A stretch of DNA of 64,000 nt from Rhodobacteraceae bacterium HTCC2083 (lineage in GTDB: Bacteria > Pseudomonadota > Alphaproteobacteria > Rhodobacterales > Rhodobacteraceae): the NCBI GenBank assembly GCA_000156115.1, contig DS995276.1, forward strand, positions 2,652,129 through 2,716,128, written 5' to 3'. A program made the position numbers and the translations under genes. The notes beneath the pieces were generated by a model. It did no database searches, was not told where the DNA came from, and worked only from the letters and a program-made list of their open reading frames with translations. This document shows, piece after piece, positions 56,499 through 64,000 of the stretch. Position 1 is the first letter of the stretch, and the number at the start of each line of letters is the position of its first letter.

Positions 56499-57319
56499 AT
56501 GCACATAATGAAACTTTCAGGACCCTTTGGCGTTGAAATCACATCGATTAATTTGAATGCTCTCTCGAAGGATTGGTTCATCTCTCTGCGCGATGCACTT
56601 TTCAGCTACGGCGTCGTTGTGATCCGAAATCAATCCCTCACACCGGATGCACATATTGCACTGGCAAAGCGGTTTGGCACCGTCGACATAAACCGTTTTT
56701 TACTCCTGTCGCGAGTCATCCCAATATAGCCGAAGTGCCCACATCGCCCGATATGAAGCGGGTTATCGGCGGGACGTGGCACACGGATCATTTTTATGAT
56801 CCGGCCCCTGCAATGTGCTCGATCCTCGCAGCGCGCACATTTGCCGCCCTTTGGTGGGGATGCTTTGTTTGCCTCCATGACTGCCGCTTATGAAGGTTTA
56901 AGTACTGGCTTGAAGGCGACGCTGCTTAATTTGAACGCTATACATTCCGATGGCAGTTTTGCAGAGAGCAAAGTTGGTATTGATGCGGAAACTTCGGCCT
57001 TTCGTGCGCCGATAAAACACCCGGTCGTCATTGCGCACCCCGATACTGGCGCGCCTTGTCTTTATGTAAACGGCGATTTCACGGTTCAGTTTGAGGGGTG
57101 GAGTGCTTGGGAAAGTGCGCCTTTGTTGGCCATGCTATATGCTCATGCGACACGGCCCGAATATACCTGCGCATTGCATGGAAAGAGAGCTGCATCGCAA
57201 TCTGGGATAAACTTTTGGTCCAGCATTCAGCCTGTGCGGATTACGCTGCCCATGCGCGTTTGATGCATCGCATCACGATAGAAGGTGTGCCGCTGGCGCG
57301 CTACTGGTCTGTGGGTTAA
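56499..57319 (+). pseudogene. TauD/TfdA-family dioxygenase gene with three frameshifts
   Basis: The family core can be read only by joining four frames. MHIMKLSGPFGVEITSI to INRF (start 56499) joins FTPVASHPNIAEVP...TWHTDHFYD after a T6 run at 56696-56701 (one T missing). That part joins LPPFGGDALFASMTAAYE after an extra T at 56840-56842. The last junction, near 57170, leads to RIAWKESCIAIWDKLLVQH and LMHRITIEG. All iron ligands (HTD and the distal His) survive in the text. The total is 821 nt, one short of 274 codons. Either a decayed gene or accumulated sequence errors. Confidence 0.85.
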
Positions 57320-57338
57320 CCATCAGATGATATTCGCT

Positions 57339-57364
57339 AAAACGTTTCGCTCGCGAAACGTTTT
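57339..57364. terminator. Strong hairpin between tauD remnant and fpr
   Basis: AAAACGTTTCG-CTCG-CGAAACGTTTT, an 11-bp perfect stem with a 4-nt loop, flanked by A and T runs so it can terminate in both directions. It lies between convergent genes. Confidence 0.8.
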
Positions 57365-57367
57365 CGT

Positions 57368-57391
57368 AGGGTGCGTGATATCACGCACCCT
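57368..57391. repeat. Perfect 24-bp palindrome (REP-like)
   Basis: AGGGTGCGTGAT followed by its exact complement ATCACGCACCCT. It lies 4 bp after the previous hairpin and 7 bp from the fpr stop. Palindromes of the GGTGCGTGA type recur between genes in many proteobacteria, from memory. Here it may end fpr transcription. Confidence 0.75.
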
Positions 57392-57397
57392 TTGATG

Positions 57398-58246
57398 TCA
57401 GTCCAGAAACGCCTTCTCAACCACATATTGCGCTGGCTTTGAATTCGCCCCTTCTTCAAGTCCTGCCGCTTCCAGCATCGCTTTGAGTTCAAGATTAAAC
57501 GCAAGATTGCCGCAAATCATCGCGCGGTCGTTTTCCGCACTTAGTGGTTCTACACCCAGCTCTGCATAGGCGTCGCCAGAGTTGATCAGATCAGTGATCC
57601 GCCCCATTTTCGCGCTCTCTTCGCGCGTCGTGGTGGGGTAGTATTTGATCTTTTTCCAAAACTCATCGCCAATCACCTCGTTGAGCAATTCATCATGCTC
57701 CAAGGCCTCGATCAGCTCGCGTCCATAGGTCAGCTCACCCGCAGTGCGGCAGGTGTGTGTAATGATCACCTCGTCGTAATCCTCATAGGTTTGAGGTTCG
57801 CGAAGAAGCGACGCAAAGGGCGCGAAGCCCGTGCCTGTCGCAAAGAACCACAACCTTTTGCCGGGGATCAGCGCGTCATGCACCAATGTGCCCACAGGTT
57901 TGGGGCGCAAAATGATCTCGTCGCCCACTCCGATGTGTTGCAATTTGGAGGTCAGCGGGCCGTCGGGCACTTTGATCGAATAAAATTCAAGCTCCTCATC
58001 CCATGACGGCGAGGCGATGGAATAGGCGCGCAAAAGTGGTTTCGCTTTGCCGGTTTTCTCGTTCACGTCGCCCATAAGGCCAATCATCACAAACTCGCCC
58101 GAGCGAAAGCGCATGGAAGCGGGGCGCGTCATGCGAAACGAGAACAGGCGATCCGTCCAATGTTTCACCTGTGTCACGGTTTGTGCGTCAGGAAGCGTGG
58201 GCGTCTTAGGGGCGGTTTGAGTGGTCACGGAGGTCATCTCATTCAT
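57398..58246 (-). CDS. fpr: Ferredoxin--NADP reductase
   Basis: Fpr (282 aa) moves electrons between NADPH and ferredoxin or flavodoxin. The FAD site is LLRAYSIASPSWDEELEFYS (RxYS motif). The NADP site is FFATGTGFAPFASLLREPQ, and the C terminus ends YVVEKAFLD as in bacterial Fpr. I start at ATG 58246 (MNEMTSVTT), with ATG 58237 as an alternative. It stands alone downstream of the cys cluster, with an inverted repeat in front, so separate regulation is likely. Confidence 0.9.
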   Translation of the reverse strand: MNEMTSVTTQTAPKTPTLPDAQTVTQVKHWTDRLFSFRMTRPASMRFRSGEFVMIGLMGDVNEKTGKAKPLLRAYSIASPSWDEELEFYSIKVPDGPLTSKLQHIGVGDEIILRPKPVGTLVHDALIPGKRLWFFATGTGFAPFASLLREPQTYEDYDEVIITHTCRTAGELTYGRELIEALEHDELLNEVIGDEFWKKIKYYPTTTREESAKMGRITDLINSGDAYAELGVEPLSAENDRAMICGNLAFNLELKAMLEAAGLEEGANSKPAQYVVEKAFLD

Positions 58247-58254
58247 ATGTGTAC

Positions 58255-58276
58255 AAACGGAATTTAAGTTCCGTTT
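58255..58276. promoter_or_regulatory. Inverted repeat upstream of fpr, candidate operator
   Basis: AAACGGAA-TTTAAG-TTCCGTTT, perfect 8-bp arms with a 6-nt centre, 8 bp before the fpr start codon. Its symmetry and place suit a dimeric regulator. Which regulator binds is unknown. Confidence 0.5.
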
Positions 58277-58323
58277 CCTCGTGTAATATGGATTTTCTGT
58301 TTTGGGAAGGGTAGGCGCGCGGC

Positions 58324-58707
58324 CTAGCCGCGTAGGCGTGCCTGATAGTCGTCCGCTTGCCAATCGCTACGCGCAAGCCAATCCGGCTCAGGCTGGCGCT
58401 GCGCAAGGCTTGCGTTGATCTCAACCTCGTCAAAGCCCGCGCGGCGAGCCATGGCGTATTGATCTGCGATAATGTGCCCCTTTGCACGCAAGCGACCTGT
58501 GTAGCCGCGCAGGCGCAACTGACGCGCGATGGTAAAGCCACGCCCATCTGCGAAACTGGGAAAGTCCACGCGGATCATCGTGATTTGATCCGAAATCTCC
58601 AGTGTTGTTGGGTCAGCTTCACTGGCAAGATCTAGTGCGGTGATACCGTCAAACCTAGCGGTGAAATCATCAAGGTTAAAGCCTGTGTCAGTGATCAATG
58701 TGTTCAT
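58324..58707 (-). CDS. DUF934 family protein (sulfite reduction associated)
   Basis: A 127-aa protein of the DUF934 family. The middle part MIRVDFPSFADGRGFTIARQLR with LRAKGHIIADQYAMARRAGFD is characteristic. The family lies next to sulfite reductase and cysH genes in proteobacteria and is thought to support sulfite reduction, though its exact reaction is unproven. It is one base after cysH, in the same unit. Confidence 0.9.
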   Translation of the reverse strand: MNTLITDTGFNLDDFTARFDGITALDLASEADPTTLEISDQITMIRVDFPSFADGRGFTIARQLRLRGYTGRLRAKGHIIADQYAMARRAGFDEVEINASLAQRQPEPDWLARSDWQADDYQARLRG

Positions 58708-58708
58708 C

Positions 58709-59437
58709 TTAAACTGCCTTTTCTGAGATCGCGTCCTGCTTCAAGGCGCGGGAAATGTGAATGCCGCATTCGTCTTTGGCTGTGCCGCGCCAACGCCCGG
58801 TTCTAGGATCCTCGCCGCTTAGTGTGGCACTTGTGCAAGGCGAGCAGCCGATAGAAAGAAAACCACGTGCGACCAAAGGATGCGGCAAAAGGGCGTGATC
58901 GCGCATGTACTGCGCAACATCTTGGGCGCTCCAATGGGCTAATGGATTAATCTTGAGCTGTTGGCTTTGGCCGTCGATCTCAAACACATTCATCTTGGCG
59001 CGGCTAACACTTTGATGACGTTTGCGTCCTGTAATCCACCCGTCAAACCCCTTGAGCGCGAGGGTCAAAGGCTGGGTCTTGCGAAGGTCGCAACAGGCAT
59101 CGGGAGCATGGGAGTAGAGCGCGCCGTAAGGGTCGGTCTCTGCAATGGCATTGGCGTCAGGTTTGATCGTTCTGAGGTCTTGTAAGCCAAGTTCGCTCGC
59201 GAGTTCACGCTGGTATTGTAAGGTTTCATTAAAATGTTTGCCTGTGTCTAAAAACAACACCGGCATGTCAGGGACAAGCTGTGCCGCAAGGTGTAGCAGC
59301 ACAGCTGAATCTGCACCAAAGCCAGAAACCAGCGCGATTTGTCCAACTTGTGGATCGCTTTGCCCAAGACGGATCGCGCTTGTGGCCTCTAATGCACGAT
59401 GTTCGCGCGAAAGACGCTCATTTAGTGGCTCATGCGG
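58709..59437 (-). CDS. cysH: Phosphoadenylyl/adenylyl-sulfate reductase
   Basis: CysH (242 aa) reduces activated sulfate to sulfite. It has the PP-loop start LVSGFGADSAVLLH, a Cys-Cys pair at 116-117 (DACCDLRK), a second pair at 199 and 202 (GCSPC) and the catalytic cysteine at 225 (ECGIH). The two cysteine pairs are the 4Fe-4S ligands of APS reductase-type enzymes, so APS is the likelier substrate. The start is uncertain: ATG 59437 overlaps cysI by 8 nt, ATG 59458 overlaps by 29. Confidence 0.92.
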   Translation of the reverse strand, partial: PHEPLNERLSREHRALEATSAIRLGQSDPQVGQIALVSGFGADSAVLLHLAAQLVPDMPVLFLDTGKHFNETLQYQRELASELGLQDLRTIKPDANAIAETDPYGALYSHAPDACCDLRKTQPLTLALKGFDGWITGRKRHQSVSRAKMNVFEIDGQSQQLKINPLAHWSAQDVAQYMRDHALLPHPLVARGFLSIGCSPCTSATLSGEDPRTGRWRGTAKDECGIHISRALKQDAISEKAV

Positions 59438-61100
59438 CATTTGCGCGAGCTTTCTCATCGGTGTAAAGCGCCGCTTTGAAAGGGGCGAGGCCTAGGCGAC
59501 GGTAGGTTTGGATGAAGATTTCTTCGTCATTCTCGCGGAGCTCAATATAGGTCGCTACCAGACGTTCAATCGCTGGGATGATGTCATCCGCTGAGAAACC
59601 CGGTCCCGCCCGTTCGCCAATCGTGGCAGTTTCTGTGTGATCGCCGCCAAGCGTGATCTGGTAGCTTTCCACGCCAGCACGATCGAGGCCGAGAATGCCG
59701 ATATGGGCTACATGGTGATGGCCGCAGGCGTTAATGCAGCCGGAAATTTTAATCTTCAACTCGCCAATTTCATGCTCGAGTTTCAACTCGTCAAAACGGG
59801 TCGCAATTTGCTGCGCAATTGGGATAGAGCGTGCAGTCGCAAGGGCGCAGTAATCCATTCCGGGGCAAGCGATGATGTCGGAGATCAGACCGATGTTAGC
59901 CGTGCCCAAGCCGTTTGCTTTAAGGATGTTATGCACCTCTGGCAGGTCGGACTTATGGATATGGGGGAGGATCACGTTCTGCTCGTGAGAGATGCGCAAC
60001 TCATCATGACCAAAGCGCGTGGCAATATCCGCAAGCACACGCATTTGAGCAGAACTCGCATCGCCCGGTGTCGCGCCATGAGCTTTCATGGAGACGGTCA
60101 CGATCGCATAGCCGTCCGCCTTGTGGTCGTGCAGATTTGTATCAGACCAAGCTCGGAACACGGGGTCGCTTTTGTAGGCGGCCTCATACGTCTCAATAGG
60201 TTTCACCGCGAAATTAGGCGCGGCGAAAGCGGCCTCAATCCCTTTGAATAACTCCTGATCAATGCCGTTGAAGCGGGCTTTGATCGCAACAAAGCGCTCG
60301 TTAACGAGGTCGCGGATTTTGTCTAAGCCGTTCTCGTGTACGGTGATTTTGATGCGGGCTTTGTATTTGTTGTCGCGACGTCCAAGCAGGTTATAGACGC
60401 TCACGATCGCCTCTAGATACGGCAGTAGATCTTCACGTGGCAAGAACTCAGCGATGACTTTACCAAGCATCGGTGTGCGGCCCAGACCACCGCCAACAAT
60501 AATTTCAAAACCTGCGACACCGCCGCGTTCGAGCATGCGCAGCCCGATATCATGCGCACGCGTTACGGCGCGATCGCTCTCGGACCCTGTAACGGCTACT
60601 TTGAATTTGCGTGGCAGGAACTGGAACTCGGGGTGATCAGTGGACCATTGACGGATCAGTTCGGCCACAGGGCGTGGATCGGCAATTTCATCGGCGGCAG
60701 CACCCGCGAAATGGTCCGCGGTGACATTGCGGATGGTGTTGCCAGATGTCTGGATCGCGTGCATTTCCACGGTCCCAAGTTCGTCGAGCATATCGGGAAT
60801 ATCGCGCAACTCAGGCCAATTGTATTGGATGTTCTGGCGCGTGGTGAAATGGCCATATCCCTTGTCATACTTGTCCGCGAGATGCGCGAGCATATTCATT
60901 TGTCCGCTGTTGAGCGTGCCATAAGGAATGGCCACACGCAGCATGTAAGCGTGAAGTTGCAAATAAACGCCGTTCATTAGGCGCAGGGGTTTGAATTCAT
61001 CCTCGGTCAGATGGCCGGCTATGCGGCGCTCCACTTGTGCGCGGAACTGTGCGTTGCGCGAGGCGAGAAAGCTCTTGTCGAAATCACTATATGCGTACAT
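59430..61100 (-). CDS. cysI: Nitrite/sulfite reductase (siroheme and 4Fe-4S)
   Basis: A 556-aa reductase giving sulfide from sulfite. The cluster and siroheme ligands are in ACPGMDYCALATARS and the later KISGCINACGHHHVAHIG. The repeated N-terminal half (FTTRQNIQYNWPELRDIPDML) is the ferredoxin-like domain of this superfamily. Because cysG, cysH, DUF934 and DUF2849 flank it, sulfite is the likely substrate. It overlaps DUF2849 by one base. Confidence 0.9.
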   Translation of the reverse strand: MYAYSDFDKSFLASRNAQFRAQVERRIAGHLTEDEFKPLRLMNGVYLQLHAYMLRVAIPYGTLNSGQMNMLAHLADKYDKGYGHFTTRQNIQYNWPELRDIPDMLDELGTVEMHAIQTSGNTIRNVTADHFAGAAADEIADPRPVAELIRQWSTDHPEFQFLPRKFKVAVTGSESDRAVTRAHDIGLRMLERGGVAGFEIIVGGGLGRTPMLGKVIAEFLPREDLLPYLEAIVSVYNLLGRRDNKYKARIKITVHENGLDKIRDLVNERFVAIKARFNGIDQELFKGIEAAFAAPNFAVKPIETYEAAYKSDPVFRAWSDTNLHDHKADGYAIVTVSMKAHGATPGDASSAQMRVLADIATRFGHDELRISHEQNVILPHIHKSDLPEVHNILKANGLGTANIGLISDIIACPGMDYCALATARSIPIAQQIATRFDELKLEHEIGELKIKISGCINACGHHHVAHIGILGLDRAGVESYQITLGGDHTETATIGERAGPGFSADDIIPAIERLVATYIELRENDEEIFIQTYRRLGLAPFKAALYTDEKARANAA

Positions 61101-61399
61101 CAGAATTGCTCCTGTTTGCCATGTGCGTAATTGGACGGGCCTTTGCGGCGAAAGGCCTCGCGAAAGTGGGTTGGTTCAGGGCCGTCTGGGCCGTCTTGCA
61201 TGTCCGCAAGGTAGGCTCCGACGATCACGCCTGTTTGCGCTTGGGCTTGCAGCAGGCGTAGGTCTGCGTCGGCTTCATCCATCAGCAAAACCGCGTCTTT
61301 CAAGGAACGCGTCCAACGATCATCGTTGGTGAGGTAAACAACATCGCCCTCTAAAAGCGCGTTTGCGGTGACGACTTTGGGCGTGAAAGAATGGGACAT
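61100..61399 (-). CDS. DUF2849 family protein
   Basis: A 99-aa protein of the DUF2849 family, which is found between siroheme synthase and sulfite reductase genes in alphaproteobacteria. VVTANALLEGDVVYLTNDDRW and the following LRLLQAQAQTGVIVGAYLADM are typical. No catalytic motif is visible; it may assist the reductase. It overlaps both neighbours by one base. Confidence 0.9.
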   Translation of the reverse strand: MSHSFTPKVVTANALLEGDVVYLTNDDRWTRSLKDAVLLMDEADADLRLLQAQAQTGVIVGAYLADMQDGPDGPEPTHFREAFRRKGPSNYAHGKQEQF

Positions 61400-62778
61400 T
61401 ATGCGAATTCCTCTTGTGGGAGATCGGCGAGTGAACTTGCAGCTTCGCGCGGGGCGAGGCCAAGGAAAATGACCGCAGGGCCTGTGACAGCAGTGATCTC
61501 CGCTAGGGTTTCGACGGTTGCTGGAATGATGCGTTGATCAGGGCGCGATGCGTTCTCGATTAGGGTGACGGGGGTCAAGCGATCCGCACCGTGCATCAGC
61601 AAGCGTCCTTGTACGAAACGCGCGGCTTTCTTGCCCATGTAGATCGCGGCGACCGCGTCCGGTTTTGCAAGTGTCGCCCAATCATGATCTGCGAAACCCT
61701 TCATGTCGTGTCCTGTTAGGAACCGGACAGACCCATTGCGTCCACGGCGTGTGAAGCTTTGCCCGATGCTTGCGACCGCAGCGGAGGCAGCCGTTATGCC
61801 CGGGATAATAGAGTAAGCGATATCATGGGCTTGACAGGTTTCAATTTCTTCATCAAGGCGGCCAAAGATGGTAGGATCACCAGATTTGAGCCGCACAACC
61901 TGAGCGCCGCTCTGAGTGTGTTCTGCGATCAGCGTGTTGATGTGATCTTGGCTCATGAAGGGGCCAAAACCCTCTTTGCCTGCATCGATAATCAGTGCTT
62001 CGCGGCGCGCAAGTTCAAGGATTTCACCAGTGACGAGGCGGTCGTGGATAATGACATCCGCCTCATCAATAGCTTTGCGCGCTTTGAGGGTAAGGAGTTC
62101 GGAATCCCCAGGACCTGCACCAACAAAAGCGATATGTGCGGTGCGGGATTTCTGGGCAATATGCTTGCTGAGTGTGGCGCCAAGGGCCGCCTGGATATTG
62201 GTCTCACTGTCAGCTTTGGGGCCGCTGTTGAAATAATAGTCCCGCCAAAAGTCGCGGCGCGCGCGGCCCATTGGCAGCACATTTGCGGCCTTGCGAAAGG
62301 TTTTGCCGATACGCGCGAGTGTGCCGAGCTTTTGCGGCAAACGTTCTTCGAGATCTGCTTTGATCGCGCGGGCGAGCACAGGTGCTGCGCCTTCTGTTCC
62401 GATTGCGATCGTGACGGGATCACGATCCACGATGGCAGGGGTGATGAATTGGCTGTCGCCGAGATTATCGACGATGTTCACCATCGCACCATCAGCGCGG
62501 GCGATTTTAAAGGTACGCGCATCAAGGACGTCATCCTCATCTGCGGCATAGGCCAGCACGGCACACATAGCATCACCTGGCGCGATGGAGCGTGCAATAT
62601 AGGAGAGCTTGCCTGCCGCGTGCCACTGTTCGATCTCGGGAGCCGCTGTGGGGCTGAACACTGTGATGCGCGCGGTTGTTTTGAGGAGGAGGCGGAGTTT
62701 CGCCAATGCGGCCTCACCACCGCCTGCGAGGATCACACGGCGACCTGCGAGGGCGACGAAGATTGGGAAGTGATCCAT
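61399..62778 (-). CDS. cysG: Siroheme synthase
   Basis: CysG (459 aa) makes siroheme from uroporphyrinogen III. The N-terminal dehydrogenase/ferrochelatase part begins FPIFVALAGRRVILAGGGEAALAKL. The C-terminal methyltransferase part has VGAGPGDSELLTLKARKAI, VRLKSGDPTIFGRLDEE and the SAM motif ITAASAAVASIG. It is the first gene of the sulfur unit and is divergent from an Lrp-type regulator. Confidence 0.95.
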   Translation of the reverse strand: MDHFPIFVALAGRRVILAGGGEAALAKLRLLLKTTARITVFSPTAAPEIEQWHAAGKLSYIARSIAPGDAMCAVLAYAADEDDVLDARTFKIARADGAMVNIVDNLGDSQFITPAIVDRDPVTIAIGTEGAAPVLARAIKADLEERLPQKLGTLARIGKTFRKAANVLPMGRARRDFWRDYYFNSGPKADSETNIQAALGATLSKHIAQKSRTAHIAFVGAGPGDSELLTLKARKAIDEADVIIHDRLVTGEILELARREALIIDAGKEGFGPFMSQDHINTLIAEHTQSGAQVVRLKSGDPTIFGRLDEEIETCQAHDIAYSIIPGITAASAAVASIGQSFTRRGRNGSVRFLTGHDMKGFADHDWATLAKPDAVAAIYMGKKAARFVQGRLLMHGADRLTPVTLIENASRPDQRIIPATVETLAEITAVTGPAVIFLGLAPREAASSLADLPQEEFA

Positions 62779-62868
62779 AAGGCGGCTCCATTCAGTTGAT
62801 TTCTAGCCGTTATATAGGAAGATATTCTGATTTTTTACTAGATGCTGGGGTTTGATAGGGAAGTTATT

Positions 62869-62897
62869 TTGCAATGAGTATATTTTTAGTCTATACG
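62869..62897 (+). promoter_or_regulatory. Probable sigma-70 promoter for the Lrp/AsnC gene
   Basis: TTGCAA, 17 bp, then TATACG, close to the sigma-70 consensus, placed 25 bp before the start codon. The 143-bp region between cysG and the regulator is AT-rich (62810-62900) and is the likely site for mutual control. No clear opposing promoter was found for cysG. Confidence 0.5.
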
Positions 62898-62921
62898 TTC
62901 TGATAATGAGAGGAATTGCGA

Positions 62922-63383
62922 ATGGCTACCCGAATAGACGATACAGATCGAAAAATCCTACGCGCGCTTCAAGTGGATGCGGACCGGTCGCTGGATGAAA
63001 TCGCCCGTGAAGTAGGGTCGAGCAAGACGCCCGTGTGGAATCGTATCCGCAAAATGCGTGAGGCGGGCATTATAGGGGCGCAGACAGTACAACTGGATGC
63101 TGAGGCTTTGGGATTTGAGGCCTGTTTCTTTGTATTGATCCGCACGTCGGAGCATGACGCGAGCTGGCAAGCGGCGTTTCTGAAGGCGCTTTTGGAGCGC
63201 GCGGAGGTGCAAGAAGCGCATCGTTTGGCAGGGGATATTGATTATATTTTGAAAGTGCGCGTGCAGAATGCGCGGGCCTATGATGTGTTTTATCAAGCGC
63301 TGATTTCAGAGGTGAAGGTGCATAATGTGACAGCACTTTTGTCGATGGAGGAGATCAAAAGTACGACGGCCCTCCCGGTTTAG
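62922..63383 (+). CDS. Lrp/AsnC family transcriptional regulator
   Basis: A 153-aa regulator. The N-terminal helix-turn-helix is DDTDRKILRALQVDADRSLDEIAREVGSSKTP style, followed by the RAM ligand-binding domain (residues about 65-150, ending with VTALLSMEEIKSTTALPV). It is divergent from cysG, so a role in sulfur or cysteine response is the natural guess. Start ATG 62922 has GAGAGGA upstream; an in-frame codon at 62916 is less likely. Confidence 0.9.
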   Translation: MATRIDDTDRKILRALQVDADRSLDEIAREVGSSKTPVWNRIRKMREAGIIGAQTVQLDAEALGFEACFFVLIRTSEHDASWQAAFLKALLERAEVQEAHRLAGDIDYILKVRVQNARAYDVFYQALISEVKVHNVTALLSMEEIKSTTALPV

Positions 63384-63411
63384 TACTTCGAATTGCTATT
63401 GCATTCCGACT

Positions 63412-63807
63412 GGCGTTCACTTCTTTATCACGTTTGATACCACCCACCCTGATGTGCAAATCGCAGATTGGTTGCGCGAACGCTATCCTGCAGAAATGAC
63501 TGTCGTGGTACAGCATTGGTTCGACAATCTCGATATTCGCGATGACGGCTTTTCGATCACTTTGAACTTTGGCGACGCGCCAGAACCGCTGAATATCCCT
63601 TTTGATGCACTTCGCACTTTTGTTGATCCCTCCGTCGAATTCGGCCTGCGTTTTGAGGCGGACGAGGACGATGAAGAAGAACCAGCGCTGCATTCTGTTG
63701 ACCAAGAGGCTCCCGAAACCGAACCTGCTGAGATCATGCTCGTCGATGAAGAAGATGCCCCTAAGAAGGATGCAGAGATCGTATCTTTGGATGCGTTTCG
63801 CAAGTAA
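63412..63807 (+). pseudogene. sspB: SspB-like ClpXP adaptor, 5'-truncated
   Basis: The reading GVHFFITFDTTHPDVQIADW continues through MTVVVQHWFDNLDI and FVDPSVEFGLRFEAD to an acidic end with VSLDAFRK, which fits the alphaproteobacterial SspB-like family. Such proteins start about 35 residues earlier with an IDYG...AMRG segment. That segment is missing: the frame reaches only 28 bp past the regulator stop and has no start codon before GTG 63454. The remaining 117 aa from that GTG would lack the first strand. So this looks like an old deletion junction. Confidence 0.7.
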
Positions 63808-63903
63808 GGCGCGCGTTTTTACCTTTCTTTAATTGCACGCACATAGCTTTTCAGCGTAAACGGCATGCAATTGTATACCAGCCCCCGCATCTCAGAGCGT
63901 CCC

Positions 63904-64000
63904 ATGTCCACGACCCGCACAGAAACCGACAGCTTTGGCCCATTAGAGGTTCCGACGGATAAGTATTGGGGCGCACAAACACAGCGCTCTTTGATGAACT
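63904..64000 (+). CDS. fumC: Fumarate hydratase class II, N-terminal part (window edge)
   Basis: The first 32 codons read [20 protein letters not shown] and continue [12 protein letters not shown], the typical start of class II fumarase, the TCA-cycle enzyme converting fumarate to malate. The gene continues past the window edge. The 96 bp before it hold no other ORF of note. Confidence 0.9.
   Translation, partial: MSTTRTETDSFGPLEVPTDKYWGAQTQRSLMN

Overview
The window is a chromosomal segment from an alphaproteobacterium, almost certainly Rhodobacteraceae (Roseobacter group). The evidence is the nuo operon with its interleaved lineage-type extra genes (DUF5337- and DUF5333-like), the order nuoN-birA-coaX-rnj, the surE-pcm-LysM/LytM block next to tatABC, the cysG-DUF2849-cysI-cysH-DUF934 sulfur cluster, and a Hint_2-type protein. 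Base composition looks mid-50s %GC by eye. That, plus an IS element and several broken genes, recalls the Octadecabacter/Loktanella side of the group, but this placement is a guess.

Layout. 1-13892: complex I genes from the 3' end of nuoE through nuoF, G, H, I, J, K, L, M, N, densely overlapping and interrupted by small accessory genes (an HHH-tail membrane protein, DUF5337, two putative lipoproteins, DUF5333, a carboxymuconolactone-decarboxylase-like gene, and a 38-aa membrane peptide between nuoJ and nuoK). 13882-17103: birA, coaX, rnj. 17100-24956: MarR regulator, small membrane protein, DEAD-box helicase, two related glycosyltransferases, prfC, Hint-domain protein. 25083-29285: SDR, TbpB-like lipoprotein, sodium:solute symporter, orphan ABC ATPase. 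29424-32004: tatABC plus a DUF815 ATPase. 32059-40221: a LysM/LytM lipoprotein gene split by a 1218-bp IS3-family element, then pcm, surE, SDR, purF, cvpA, radA. 40268-47567: a decayed region: a pseudogene with three amber codons, pqiA-like gene, mlaEF, alr, a frameshifted hypothetical, a 2OG-oxygenase and a frameshifted agmatine deiminase. 47587-51066: dnaB, pyrE, pyrC. 51163-54989: small membrane protein, SRPBCC protein, an unassigned Rhodobacteraceae family, xdhC and a molybdopterin-binding protein. 55130-57319: infC (apparent AUA start), an Ala/Glu-rich membrane protein and a triply frameshifted TauD gene. 57398-63383: ferredoxin-NADP reductase, the assimilatory sulfate-reduction cluster and a divergent Lrp/AsnC regulator. 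The window ends with a 5'-truncated sspB and the start of fumC.

How it works together. The left third encodes the respiratory NADH dehydrogenase. tatABC exports folded, often cofactor-bearing, proteins. cysG makes siroheme for the CysI-type reductase, which acts after CysH. purF, pyrE and pyrC supply nucleotides. MlaEF handles envelope lipids.

The most notable observations are (1) the micro-gene between nuoJ and nuoK and other accessory nuo genes, (2) IF-3 with a non-canonical AUA start and an overlapping upstream ORF, (3) an IS insertion whose removal exactly restores a 390-aa reading frame, with a G GGA AAC frameshift site, (4) six broken genes within about 31 kb, and (5) three copies of a palindrome of the form CGAATTTTC-(2-3 nt)-GAAAATTCG between genes. 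I did not find a clearly new defence or mobile system. No tRNA, rRNA or CRISPR array was seen, and no stretch over 300 bp lacks a gene or gene remnant.
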